Notes under the pieces: model-generated
The model's input: only the letters and a program-made list of their open reading frames with translations
Told to the model about the DNA's origin: nothing
Databases searched by the model: none
Source of the DNA: Candidatus Manganitrophaceae bacterium
GTDB taxonomy: Bacteria; Nitrospirota; Nitrospiria; SBBL01; JAADHI01
Assembly: GCA_012960925.1 (NCBI GenBank)
Contig: DUAG01000042.1
Span: forward strand, 38,070 to 102,069
Direction: 5' to 3'
Length of the DNA stretch: 64,000 bases
In this document: piece after piece, positions 46,478-55,482 of the stretch
Numbering within the stretch: position 1 is the stretch's first letter
Layout of the letters: each line of letters begins with the position of its first letter
Made by a program: the position numbers and the translations under genes

Positions 46478-48031
46478 TCAGCGTGTCCAGGAAAACCACT
46501 TGCGAAGAATATCTTTCTTCCCTTCTGTGAAGGATTCCTTTCGCCATGCGTTTGCAACCCTTTTAATGACCTCGGCCTGCGTGGGATAGGAATGGATGGT
46601 TTTCCCGATGGTTCCGAGTCCAATTCCAGCCTGCATTGCAAGGGTCAGCTCACTGATCATCTCTCCGGCGTGGGTCGCAACAACCGTTGCCCCAACAATT
46701 TTGTCCGTTCCTTTGCGCAAATGGACCCTCGCGAAACCATCTTCTTCGCCATCGAGAATGGCACGATCGACCTCGTTCAAGTGAAACGTGAAGGAATCGA
46801 TCTCAATGTCTTTCGCCTTTGCATCGGCTTCATAGAGTCCAACATGGGCAATTTCTGGATCGGTAAAGGTCACCCAGGGGATGATTAAGGATTCGGTGCT
46901 GGCATAACCCAGACCAAAAGGATGGGGAAAAAGAGCATTCTGTATGACAATTTGAGCCAAGGCATCGGCCGTATGGGTGAACTTGAAAGGAAAACAGATA
47001 TCGCCGGCGGCATAAATACGAGAATTTTGCGTCTGGAGCCGTTCATTTACCTTGACTCCGTTCCGCAGATCGTATTCGACGCCAGCGCGCTCGAGGCCAA
47101 GGCCTTCAACGTTCGGAGCTCGGCCGACACCAACCAGGATTTCATCAACGACCAGCGTTTTTTTCTCGCCCTTGGTTTCAAAATGTATGACCTTCTCGTT
47201 GCCTCGTTTTTCGACTTGGGTGATATTCGATTCAAAAACAAAGCAGACTTCATCCTGTTTCATCCTCTCCTGAACAAGAGACGCCGCATCGGCATCCTCG
47301 CGGGGAAGGATGTGGTCGGTCTTCTCAAAGATGCAGACATGGCTCCCAAAACGGGCAAAGCTCTGCGTGAGTTCACATCCGATCGGACCCGCCCCGATGA
47401 CCGCCATGCGCGGCGGCAATTCGGTCAGGGAGAAAACGGTTTCATTGGTCAGAAAACCAGATTCCTTCAGGCCGGGGATGTCTGGCGTGGCTGCGCGGGC
47501 ACCGGTACAGATCACGGCCTTTGAAAAGAGTAGGTCCTTTCCGCCAACCTCAACGCAGTCGGATCCGGTGAAGCGTCCCTCTCCGATGAAGACATCGACC
47601 CCCATTTTCTGATAGCGATGAGCCGAGTCGGCATGGCTGATGCGGGAACGCAACTTCCGCATTCGGGCCATCACAGTGCCGAAATCATACTGCGTCCCAT
47701 CGGGAACGTCCACCCCGAAGGTCTTCGCGTTTTTGACCTGGGACCAGACACGCGAGGCACTAATGATCCCCTTTGAGGGAACGCATCCGACATTCAGGCA
47801 ATCTCCTCCCATAAGGTGTCGCTCGATCAGGGCGACGCGGGCACCCAGGCTGGCGGCAATAGCCGCCGAAATGAGCCCTGCCGTACCGGCACCGATCACA
47901 ACCAAGTTGTACTTTTCGGCGGGCTCCGGATTGATCCAGCCGTGCGGGTGGACGTTCTCAATAAGCGCCCGATTGTATGCGTCGTCGGGCAGCATCAGTA
48001 TTTCCTTATTTCCTTCGTCCGAAGACGACAT
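46478..48031 (-). CDS. Mercuric-reductase-like pyridine nucleotide-disulfide oxidoreductase
   Basis: A 517-residue flavoprotein. The FAD motif GAGTAGLISAAIAASLGA is at about 47-64, and the redox-active disulfide is in GDCLNVGCVPSKG (C-x4-C). The NAD(P)-binding GAGPIGCELTQ and the C-terminal dimerisation domain with SYPTQAE follow. The N-terminal 45 residues are not a heavy-metal-associated domain and the C-terminal Cys-Cys pair of true MerA is missing, so mercury reduction is unlikely. AGAGGA precedes ATG. Next gene: TVP38 protein. Confidence 0.88.
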   Translation of the reverse strand: MSSSDEGNKEILMLPDDAYNRALIENVHPHGWINPEPAEKYNLVVIGAGTAGLISAAIAASLGARVALIERHLMGGDCLNVGCVPSKGIISASRVWSQVKNAKTFGVDVPDGTQYDFGTVMARMRKLRSRISHADSAHRYQKMGVDVFIGEGRFTGSDCVEVGGKDLLFSKAVICTGARAATPDIPGLKESGFLTNETVFSLTELPPRMAVIGAGPIGCELTQSFARFGSHVCIFEKTDHILPREDADAASLVQERMKQDEVCFVFESNITQVEKRGNEKVIHFETKGEKKTLVVDEILVGVGRAPNVEGLGLERAGVEYDLRNGVKVNERLQTQNSRIYAAGDICFPFKFTHTADALAQIVIQNALFPHPFGLGYASTESLIIPWVTFTDPEIAHVGLYEADAKAKDIEIDSFTFHLNEVDRAILDGEEDGFARVHLRKGTDKIVGATVVATHAGEMISELTLAMQAGIGLGTIGKTIHSYPTQAEVIKRVANAWRKESFTEGKKDILRKWFSWTR

Positions 48032-48056
48032 AACTTTTTCCTCTCCCGGAACGGGC

Positions 48057-48830
48057 TTAATTCGGCTGTTTATGGGTCACCCTATGTAAAACCAGATCTG
48101 CATAGAATGCACTTGCAGACTCACCCGTGTTGTCTGTGTCGGTCATCACCGCCACGCCGGATAATCTTGGCGGGTCTTCTCCAAAGAGGGAAAGATAGTC
48201 TTCATAAATATTACGTTCCTCGCAGACCCATTGGCCCACTTTTTCCTCCCCACTCTCAACCGCGACCATCTGGGCACGATCTGTAAATGCATTGGAGATT
48301 TCCTTTCCCTTTGGAATCCGGTTTGCCCAGATATAATTGAGCGCGCCTTTCGGGGGATACTCCCCTTCCCGCATCTTGGCGATGCGGAATAAAGATCGCT
48401 CTAGAAAACCAGACTTGTCCGGATCATATTTGAACGTGACATAAATACGAGCGGCGTAGTCGTCCCCTTTTTTCTTTGTCGCATCTCCCTTTGAAATAAT
48501 TCCGTCAACCTTCCAACACCAGGAAAGGATCGGATAGACTTTCGGGTCGAGATCCAGCGGTCGGTAAAGGCCGGATGCAGATCGGTCACTTTTCGCCCGT
48601 ATCACAGGGCGGCTCTTTTCTTGTATTAGCTTGTATTCAGTATGGCGGGAGACACTTCTGAATGTTAAGGGCTGCCAACCAACGGGAAGGTCATCCTCTT
48701 TCGTTTGATCACTCAGGAGACGCAGGCTCTCCTCCAATGCAAAAGAAGGTCTTGGCGACAGAGATCCCAAAAAAATAAAACTGATTGCCCACGGTATCAG
48801 AAAGAGATACAGACGCTTGGCACATTTCAT
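48057..48830 (-). CDS. DUF3047 secreted protein
   Basis: A 257-residue protein with a signal peptide (hydrophobic 7-24; cleavage near SFA at 29-31). The mature part is a beta-rich DUF3047 domain (SWCWKVDGIISKGDATKKKG, YIWANRIPKG). The start at ATG 48830 is supported by AAAGAGG at 5 nt; a frame extending to 49199 overlaps the neighbouring gene and was rejected. It precedes the reductase gene by 25 nt. Function unknown; probably periplasmic. Confidence 0.82.
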   Translation of the reverse strand: MKCAKRLYLFLIPWAISFIFLGSLSPRPSFALEESLRLLSDQTKEDDLPVGWQPLTFRSVSRHTEYKLIQEKSRPVIRAKSDRSASGLYRPLDLDPKVYPILSWCWKVDGIISKGDATKKKGDDYAARIYVTFKYDPDKSGFLERSLFRIAKMREGEYPPKGALNYIWANRIPKGKEISNAFTDRAQMVAVESGEEKVGQWVCEERNIYEDYLSLFGEDPPRLSGVAVMTDTDNTGESASAFYADLVLHRVTHKQPN

Positions 48831-48882
48831 CAAAGCCTCTTTCCTATCATTCCGAAACTGTATACTGACCACCTGAAAAACA

Positions 48883-49236
48883 TCAAGAACCGGTAACCGT
48901 TTCGGGAAAAAATGGATGATCACACTTCCGGCAATGCGCAACATAAAAGCATTGACGTGAAGGCAGTTCACACCGCATCTCCATGTCGATCTCTGAGTCC
49001 TCTGAGGCTTTACATCTCGGACAAACCGGGGGAGGAAGATCATTTCTTTTCTTCTCCAGGGTACTCCGCTCATTCGAGATCTCATACACCGTTCCACAGG
49101 TCCGGCAGGTTCCTGTTGAAAGACATTCCCCATATCCCAGATCACACCGTAATGCGACATCGATTGTAGAATTGTGGCAGACAGGACAAGATGCCGCATT
49201 CAGCTTTTTTTGAATTTCAGTCAGATCTATTTCCAT
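48883..49236 (-). CDS. Small protein with two zinc-ribbon-like halves
   Basis: A 117-residue protein. Four C-x2-C pairs (SCPVCH, TCRTCG, VCPRCK, HCRKCD) form two similar halves, each with a central R-C-[DE]-L stretch, suggesting tandem duplication. It probably binds two metal ions. AGGAGGAG lies just upstream of ATG. First gene of the run leading to DUF3047, reductase and TVP38. No function assigned. Confidence 0.72.
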   Translation of the reverse strand: MEIDLTEIQKKLNAASCPVCHNSTIDVALRCDLGYGECLSTGTCRTCGTVYEISNERSTLEKKRNDLPPPVCPRCKASEDSEIDMEMRCELPSRQCFYVAHCRKCDHPFFPETVTGS

Positions 49237-49292
49237 ATCGACTCCTCCTCAAGTGGGTCCCATTTCTCCATTTAGACGACCTTTAAAGGGAC

Positions 49293-50198
49293 TTAAGGAC
49301 GCGCATAAACCTCGGTCTTTGGATGGAAGGCAGCCCACGCAAACCAGCAAGCAACCACGGTTGGAAGATCATCTCCATCCTTGTTTTTTATTCGTGCGGT
49401 CCGGGAATTTCGATCATACTCAATGCGAACCTCCTCCGCCCCCAACATATCGACAATAAAGACAGAACCTTTATCCAACTCTGGAAAGGGATAAGCCTTC
49501 GTAATGCCGTTTCTCTCCACGCCTAATATCCAGGTTTTTGGCGGGAAACGCGGGTCAATCTTTCCAACAGAAAATATAAGTCGGTCTGTATCCGCATAGC
49601 CTGCATACGGGTCACGACCGTAGTCTCTACGATAGCCGGTATCGGTAGAAAGAACCGGGGTTTGCGGATGTTCTTTCTTCCATGCTTTCTAGGTGGTGTG
49701 AATGAGAGGGAGAAGGGTCAGTCGAGACCCGATCATCTCCCCGGTAACGGCCTCTTTTCGGATTTGAGACCAGAGACTCTCGGTCTGGTGGTCGTACATC
49801 AAGACATCACTCTTATAGAGGAGACCAGACACCCCAAAGGTATATACCCTTCCATTAAATGTCGGGTCAAAAGCCATTCCTGTTCCGCAAAGGGGACAAT
49901 AAGTGATAAACACTGGTCTACCACCGACGACATCATTTACGATTTCATGCCAGTTTAAAATATTGATTGGATAGGCCTTGGACTCTCCATGATGCACCAG
50001 ACCGAGTACGCGGTCCTGATCCTTTATGAAGGTCGCCTGATCTACCCGGACAAATTTGGGCTCTAGAATGGCAGGGATGCCATCTTTAGGGGGCCCTCCG
50101 GAGCGAATCTCGGATCGGGGGATGCTATGTTTCGAGAAATCAAATCCCATCAAAAGTACAACGAGCGCGATGAGGAATATACTTTTAAGTCCTTTCAT
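49293..50198 (-). pseudogene. DUF3179 protein interrupted by an in-frame TAG
   Basis: A signal peptide (MKGLKSIFLIALVVLLMGFD) starts at ATG 50198 with GGAGG upstream. The DUF3179 domain follows with ITYCPLCGTGMAFDP. After LLPLIHTT a TAG stop at 49689-49691 replaces a codon, and the same frame then runs on as KAWKKEHPQTPVLSTDTG to a natural stop at 49293. In homologues the position after HTT is Trp, and TGG to TAG needs one change. The upstream 169 residues may still be made, lacking the second half of the domain. Confidence 0.75.
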
Positions 50199-50562
50199 AT
50201 CGGCCTCCTGCAGAGTCCTAAAGTAGAATAACATTTTACAGATCACCCATCAAACCGAGGGGGGGGGGTCCAAAGATCCAATTCTCAGATAAACCAAAGT
50301 GAATCCAGGGTGATCCTGCCGTATTAAAAAGATATCAATATCAGATCCAGAGTTTCTCTGATGTAGTCTGGCGTACAGTCTGCCCAGACTATTCCCATTT
50401 TATTCTTATGCTTGAACAAAATAGAAAAATATTGAAAAGTGTAATGAGGCTTACAAAAAGTCTATAAACTATCTGATATCATTTCGCTGTTTATGATTTA
50501 AAATCCGGAACAACACGACTTTCCCTAGGCGTTTGTCCTAATTCAAGGAGACCTGAAACGCA
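50199..50562. other. 364-bp spacer with a run of ten G
   Basis: No gene is seen. The spacer separates the divergent DUF3179 and response-regulator genes. It contains ten consecutive G at 50259-50268, next to CCAAAGATCCAATTCTCAGATA, which is related to the GATC hairpin family. Homopolymers of this length can slip during replication and vary promoter spacing. Confidence 0.5.
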
Positions 50563-50823
50563 ATGAATCGATTCACAAACGGACTTGTTTTAATCGTAGA
50601 AGATGACCCGAAAACATCCTCCATCCTCAGTCTTTATCTCCATGACGACGGATTTAAAACGATCCAGGCCACCGATGGCGCTGAAGCGCTTCGCCTATGG
50701 AAGGAATGCCAGCCCGAGTTCATCCTTCTGGACTGGATGATCCCGAATCTGGGCGGAATCGAGATTTGCCGGAAGAACCGCTCCAGGCCTGGATGGGAAG
50801 CCGAAAAAAGTGTGGGATGTTGA
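50563..50823 (+). pseudogene. Truncated response regulator receiver domain
   Basis: The first 69 or so codons form a receiver domain: VLIVEDDPKTSS holds the acidic pair and LLDWMIPNLGG the phosphoacceptor Asp. After EICRK the frame leaves the family (NRSRPGWEAEKSVGC) and stops at 50823, before the conserved Thr/Ser and Lys positions. The remaining half of the receiver and any output domain are missing. The break point near 50770 joins an unrelated sequence in a different frame. GGAGA lies 12 nt before ATG. Confidence 0.7.
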
Positions 50824-52009
50824 TGTCAATATGCTCTGGTATGATGGGCAGTTTGATGCCGATACCTTTATGATTCGTGTTCCGGTCGGAGCAAGAGAAG
50901 ACCTCCTTCATGTGAACTATAAGATCTATTCACTGGTTCGGGAAGAATTCTCGCCCGCAACGGTCATGCTCGATAAAAAAACCAGTGTCGCTTTCCCTTT
51001 CAAGGGACTCGATTCTGTTTGGGTTCCGATTGAGGCCCCATCAGTAACCCAAGTGACGGTAAAACACCCGCCGTTGGGGATGCTTCGCGGAATCTATACC
51101 TGGGGATGGCGGGAACACCCACCAAGAATCCATTTTCTCCAGCCGGTCTTTGAGATCGAGAATTTCCATAAAAAGAAAATGTTAGAGGAGAACCCCGGCA
51201 GCGGGATTAATCCAATAGAGCTAGACCCTCAAGGGAGAAGCTTTGCAGAACGCAATAAACTGCTATCCATCGCCTGGATCGGAGAGGCCGCTCCGGAGAA
51301 AAAAATGTATAAAGTAGCACAGGCAGTTATCAATGGATCTGATGCGGCAACCGTTTACACAATGCTAAACGAAACATCTGCGGGGACTTGGCAGGAGTGG
51401 GCCGATCTGGCTGAAAATCAGAAACAGCTTCCCCCCGAGGCATGGGAAGTTCTCCAGGATGAAGACGGCTTATCTCCCGGAGATTTTGGGGGCTACCGTT
51501 TTGTATCCGTTTACATGAATAATGAGATGTATGGAGCCGGGCCAAACGGAGGAGGTACGATCGAAGAGTTTACCCAAGGGGAGAAGGTGAAGGTAAAGGT
51601 CATTAACCTTGACAAGCAGACTCACTTTTTCCGGAATGTCGATTTCAGCAAGCCGCTCCATGACGATATCTCCAAACTCGGAAATGGAGGCAGCCACAGC
51701 TTCGAGATATTCGACTTCAAACCGACCTGCGGCGCGCCGAAAGTCGCTGAGGTCCAGTGGCGGGCGGGGTGGGGATTCCGTCCTCACTTTGACGTCATTC
51801 AGCAGCAGGATGTCTTTCCAGCAGCCGGAGACCAGGATGGCTTGCTGCCTTTCATTGATGGTAGGGGAACCATACTTAATGGTTACCAGTTTTCAACGGC
51901 GGACACAAATCCATTTGTATTTAATCCTCCACCATTCATCATTGGTAAATCGTTTGCAGATCCGATTTACAGCGCCTTCAAGAAGCCAATGGGTCAAATG
52001 GCCTTGTGA
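50810..52009 (+). CDS. Unknown protein, 5' end probably lost
   Basis: Not recognised. The frame is open back to about 50771, through GLDGKPKKVWDVDV, so the real protein probably began further upstream before the fusion with the response-regulator fragment; GTG 50810 is only the first available start. The 399 residues are beta-rich and Gly/Pro-rich with no visible signal peptide, no Cys cluster and few His. Segments such as YMNNEMYGAGPNGGG and NLDKQTHFFRNVDFSKPL look cupredoxin- or jelly-roll-like, without proof. A further gene follows and a terminator ends the unit at 52516. Confidence 0.55.
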   Translation: MWDVDVNMLWYDGQFDADTFMIRVPVGAREDLLHVNYKIYSLVREEFSPATVMLDKKTSVAFPFKGLDSVWVPIEAPSVTQVTVKHPPLGMLRGIYTWGWREHPPRIHFLQPVFEIENFHKKKMLEENPGSGINPIELDPQGRSFAERNKLLSIAWIGEAAPEKKMYKVAQAVINGSDAATVYTMLNETSAGTWQEWADLAENQKQLPPEAWEVLQDEDGLSPGDFGGYRFVSVYMNNEMYGAGPNGGGTIEEFTQGEKVKVKVINLDKQTHFFRNVDFSKPLHDDISKLGNGGSHSFEIFDFKPTCGAPKVAEVQWRAGWGFRPHFDVIQQQDVFPAAGDQDGLLPFIDGRGTILNGYQFSTADTNPFVFNPPPFIIGKSFADPIYSAFKKPMGQMAL

Positions 52010-52044
52010 TCGGTCAAAGGACCGAAGGATATGGGGAAGCAAAG

Positions 52045-52482
52045 ATGTGCGACAATGCATCCCACCCGAAAGGAACACCCTGCGGCCGAATCAATCCAAC
52101 CTTCAATCCTCATGGAAAGCTAAACTGGCCTCCTCCGCCGATGCGGTCAGACCCCAGTGGTCCACCATCATCGCTCCGGTTTCCTCCTTTCCTTCGGAAT
52201 CCCGACGCTAATGGCGGCGATATCATCCCGCCGACACCGATCTGGAAGCCCTTCCTCTGGATCAACCCTAACAACGGATCCTTGCTGATCAATCCGAATG
52301 CAAATGTTTCCGATCCGACAACAGAGTACTGGGCTGATAAGACCTATGCCCATGGACGTCCAATCGCTGGCGGAAGAACTCTTGATGCGACGGTTGAAGC
52401 GCCTCGCGCGTCCGGAGAGATCTTCCATCAGTTTGATGATCTTTTCCACGACAATGCGATCTTTTCACCGCATGCCAGATAA
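52045..52482 (+). CDS. Pro/Asn-rich protein of unknown function
   Basis: A 145-residue product, Pro-, Asn- and Gly-rich, with a striking WPPPPMRSDPSGPPSS segment and a C terminus rich in His (FHQFDDLFHDNAIFSPHAR). No family recognised. ATG 52045 has GGGGAAG 5 nt upstream; an in-frame GTG at 52006 overlaps the stop of the previous gene. It may be the last part of a longer protein or a co-secreted partner of the previous product. Confidence 0.5.
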   Translation: MCDNASHPKGTPCGRINPTFNPHGKLNWPPPPMRSDPSGPPSSLRFPPFLRNPDANGGDIIPPTPIWKPFLWINPNNGSLLINPNANVSDPTTEYWADKTYAHGRPIAGGRTLDATVEAPRASGEIFHQFDDLFHDNAIFSPHAR

Positions 52483-52515
52483 GTCTTCGTCTCAGCTTTT
52501 CTGGATCTTTACTGG

Positions 52516-52547
52516 AGTCCCCCTGGAAACAGGGGGACTATTTTTAT
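52516..52547 (+). terminator. Intrinsic terminator
   Basis: AGTCCCCCTG and CAGGGGGACT form a perfect 10-bp stem with a GAAA loop, followed by ATTTTTATT. It ends the unit of the two unknown genes. Confidence 0.93.
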
Positions 52548-52638
52548 TGTAGGAAAGGCTACAGCATCGTATTATGAAATGTTCCTATACTAAATAAAAG
52601 ATCTGTTGAAGGCTCCAGGTTTATTGCGAGGAGGTGTC

Positions 52639-53431
52639 ATGGGCGGGTTGGATTTATTAAAGGGTTTCGGACGTGACCGCCGTCGTCATTTGACCGGGCC
52701 AGATCTCGACACCTTGAATCTCCTGGCCAACGTGGTTGAGGGGAGAGACCCCTATACCGCGGGGCACACCTGGCAGGTCTCCCGCTATGTGACTGCAACA
52801 GCAAAGCGTCTCGGCTGGTCGAAGGAAAGGGTCGCCTCTATCGAACTGGGCGCCCTCTTTCACGACCTTGGAAAGATATCGACGGAAGACTATATCTTGA
52901 AAAAATCCGGCAAGCTAACGCCTGAAGAGTTTGAAAAAATCAAGGCCCACCCGGCAGAAGGAAGGCGCTTGCTTCAAGGAGTTGAATTTCTTAAACCGGC
53001 GGCCGCGGGAATCTACTCTCACCATGAACGCTATGACGGAGACGGCTATCCGGAAGGATTGAGAGGAGATTCCTGCAGCAGGGCGAATTATCGCGATTGC
53101 CGATGTATTTGACGCACTGACCAGCCATCGCCCCTACCGACAGCCGATCAAGACCAATGAAGCCCTCGTCTATTTAAGAAAGCACAAGCGAACACATTTT
53201 GACCCTGAACTCGTCGATCTTTTTTTATCGATCTGGGATGAAGGAGTATTCGAAAAAACCGTTTTGCACAGCGATGGAGCGATCCCCCTCCTTGCTTGTC
53301 CGAAAGATGGCCAAACGATTGCGCTTGGGAAAAGGCATGCTGAAGGAGACGGCGCTTTTTGTCCGGTTTGTCAGACCCGATTTATCCTTGCCAGAAATAA
53401 GGACGCGTGGGAAGTCAGATTAACAGGCTAA
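52639..53431 (+). pseudogene. HD-GYP phosphodiesterase gene with a frameshift
   Basis: Starts at ATG 52639 (GAGGAGG upstream). The first frame has the HD-GYP core: AGHTWQVSRYV, GALFHDLGKI and HHERYDGDGYPEGLRG. At about 53062-53066 the frame breaks; the next frame continues with EIPAAGRIIAIADVFDAL and TSHRPYRQPI, then a Cys-rich tail (ACPKDG, FCPVCQTRF) to TAA at 53429. Homologues read GLRGEEIP through this junction, so a few bases are lost or one gained. HD-GYP enzymes hydrolyse cyclic di-GMP; activity here is probably lost. Confidence 0.75.
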
Positions 53432-53515
53432 TTTTGTTCTAACGTACAGGTGAGTATGCCTCGCTCGCCTTCATGGTCTCTGGCCTTGTCTTTCAGGAGA
53501 CGGATGCGGTTTACA

Positions 53516-53546
53516 CCAAGATCCGATCGCCGACCTTGGATCTTTT
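53516..53546. repeat. GATC-rich hairpin
   Basis: CCAAGATCCGATCGCCGACC with TTGGATCTTTT. It can pair as CCAAG with CTTGG or as AAGATCC with GGATCTT. It lies in the spacer before pyrF and matches hairpins at 29274 and 43719. Confidence 0.4.
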
Positions 53547-53667
53547 GGGGTCTCCTTGATCATAATCAACCATTTTTGTTAATATCGCCTGTATGGAGTT
53601 TCAATCACTTCCGAGAGCGGTTTCATGCAGACTCGATTCCGCCTATCCCCACCATGCGAAAGGACCT

Positions 53668-54399
53668 GTGCCAACGGAGCCAAAAGACAGGATAATACTG
53701 CCCCTCGACTTTCATTCTGGAGAGGAGGCCTTAAGCGTCGTGGATCAATTGAAGGGCCATGTTGGGATGTTTAAGATTGGTCTCACGCTGTTTATGTCCG
53801 CAGAGGGAACAAAAATTATTCATCAAATTCACGAAGCGCTTGGCGGTGGAGAACGGATCTTCCTCGATATCAAGTTTAGCGATATTCCGCACACGGTTCG
53901 CGGCGTTTCATCCGCTGTTGTTTCAAAAACAGAAGTCAAATTCTTTACGGTGAACGCGCAGCAGGGCGAGCGGGCACTAAGGGCAGCGGTTGAAGCAATG
54001 CAAAATAGGACAAATGTCCTCGCGGTAACCGTCTTAACCAGTACGAGTGAAGAAGAATCACAAGACCTCGGCTACGCAATCCCCGTTTCAGAGCGCGTTG
54101 TAAAATATGCTGAAATGGCCAAAAAGGCCGGATGCGCCGGCGTAGTCTGCTCTGGACTGGAAGTGCAGGCCGTAAAAGAAAAATGTGGCCATCATTTTGT
54201 TGTTGTGACTCCCGGCATTCGCCCGACTTCCATGCCGGTGGCAAAAGATGACCAGCGACGTGTCATGACCCCAGGAGAAGCGATCAGAAACGGATCGGAT
54301 TACCTGGTCATCGGAAGACCGATCTATCTCGCAAGCAACCCGGTCCATGCCGCTCAAGCGGTCGCCGAAGAAATCCGAGGCGCACTTGAGCCGACTTGA
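53668..54399 (+). CDS. pyrF: Orotidine 5'-phosphate decarboxylase
   Basis: Catalyses the last step of UMP synthesis. The catalytic D-x-K-x2-D is in FLDIKFSDIPHTV, with LPLDFHSGEEAL at the N terminus and TPGIRP in the phosphate loop. GTG at 53668 (AGGA 3 nt upstream) gives 243 residues, close to family length; an ATG at 53593 would add 25 unconserved residues without a ribosome-binding site. It stands alone, separated from other pyrimidine genes. Confidence 0.93.
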   Translation: MPTEPKDRIILPLDFHSGEEALSVVDQLKGHVGMFKIGLTLFMSAEGTKIIHQIHEALGGGERIFLDIKFSDIPHTVRGVSSAVVSKTEVKFFTVNAQQGERALRAAVEAMQNRTNVLAVTVLTSTSEEESQDLGYAIPVSERVVKYAEMAKKAGCAGVVCSGLEVQAVKEKCGHHFVVVTPGIRPTSMPVAKDDQRRVMTPGEAIRNGSDYLVIGRPIYLASNPVHAAQAVAEEIRGALEPT

Positions 54400-54534
54400 T
54401 TACCACCCATTCTCTTGCAAACCCTTCAAGCGCCCGACACACGCCCAACAGGGTGTCTTCATTGAGAACGCACACAGGTCTTTACGATTCTTTTAGTGGA
54501 AATGGGTAGACCTTCCATCCATCAGGGGGAAAAG

Positions 54535-55335
54535 ATGCGGTACTTGGTTTTAACATTCCTTTTTCTTTCTCTGGTTTCCTGCACCAACAAGGCGCAATTG
54601 CAGCGGACCGTTCATCAAGCGCCCGACCTCCTCGTCTTACTGGATAAAGGAGGGCGACAGGCCTCCTCCTTCTCTTCCCCTTATGATCACCCTGTAGCGA
54701 TATCTCCGAAACGCCTACAGTTGCTCTTGAGTTCTGTCAAAGTCCAGCCTAGCACCGGATTGTTGAATTCTATTATTTCAGGAGAAAAGAAACGGCGGCC
54801 TCTCTTTGATTCGGAAACTGCCCAAGCCATGGCCATCCGGATTTCTCAGGCCCTGGCGGAGGCCGATCCCTCGGAACAGATCAATTTTTACCACAGCGCT
54901 CCTGAGAATGCTCATGCCGTTTCCATCACCTCGGGATTTATCCTCGTCAAGGGAAAACAGCTTCATCTCCGGATTAATCATTACGAATCACCGCTCAGGA
55001 AAAGCTTCCCCCTCACCTCCGTCGGAAAAAGAATCCCACCTTCAGAAAAGGGAAAATACGCTTTTGCCTTGTCTGAAGCCGACCACATGACGCACCGACG
55101 TTTCAAGAACCTGATCGGCCTTGTCGGATCCGACCCACATTGGCTGGTCATTGATTATGCCGCACTTTCTTTTCCCTCTCCCGATCCCTCTTTCCCTTCT
55201 AAGGACTCCTCACTACCTCTTTCGACAAAGACCCTGGAAGAGAAGTTACGTACTCTGAAGCACCTCCGCAAAGAAGACCTGATCACTGAAAAGGAGTACC
55301 TCGAAAAGAAGAGATCCATTCTCAAGATGTTTTAA
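54535..55335 (+). CDS. Lipoprotein with SHOCT-like C terminus
   Basis: A 266-residue protein starting at ATG 54535 with GGGGG 5 nt upstream. The lipobox LVSC puts the lipidated Cys at residue 16. The middle is not recognised. The last 35 residues (EEKLRTLKHLRKEDLITEKEYLEKK) form a SHOCT-like helix pair. It probably faces the periplasm from the outer membrane. The next gene also encodes a lipoprotein, 147 nt downstream. Confidence 0.78.
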   Translation: MRYLVLTFLFLSLVSCTNKAQLQRTVHQAPDLLVLLDKGGRQASSFSSPYDHPVAISPKRLQLLLSSVKVQPSTGLLNSIISGEKKRRPLFDSETAQAMAIRISQALAEADPSEQINFYHSAPENAHAVSITSGFILVKGKQLHLRINHYESPLRKSFPLTSVGKRIPPSEKGKYAFALSEADHMTHRRFKNLIGLVGSDPHWLVIDYAALSFPSPDPSFPSKDSSLPLSTKTLEEKLRTLKHLRKEDLITEKEYLEKKRSILKMF

Positions 55336-55482
55336 CAATCACGACCAAAAATTTCCAGAAAGGAACCTTCAGTCAATCATGGATACCTATCTCGAGCCCA
55401 AATCCCTTTCTTCCAGTTCGGGGTTCTTTAGTACATTTTGTAATCAACACCCGGTTCGTTCCGGAACAAAGAAAGGGCGCGC

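Noticed and set aside
46478..48031. True mercuric reductase
   Set aside because: No N-terminal metal-binding domain and no C-terminal vicinal cysteines; no mer genes nearby.
48831..49199. N-terminal extension of the DUF3047 gene to 49199
   Set aside because: It lies antisense-free but out of frame over the zinc-ribbon gene on the same strand and has no ribosome-binding site; the start with a signal peptide at 48830 fits better.
49689..49691. TAG in the DUF3179 gene as pyrrolysine or other recoding
   Set aside because: All other genes here that end in TAG stop at natural ends, and a Trp position with one-base difference favours plain nonsense mutation.
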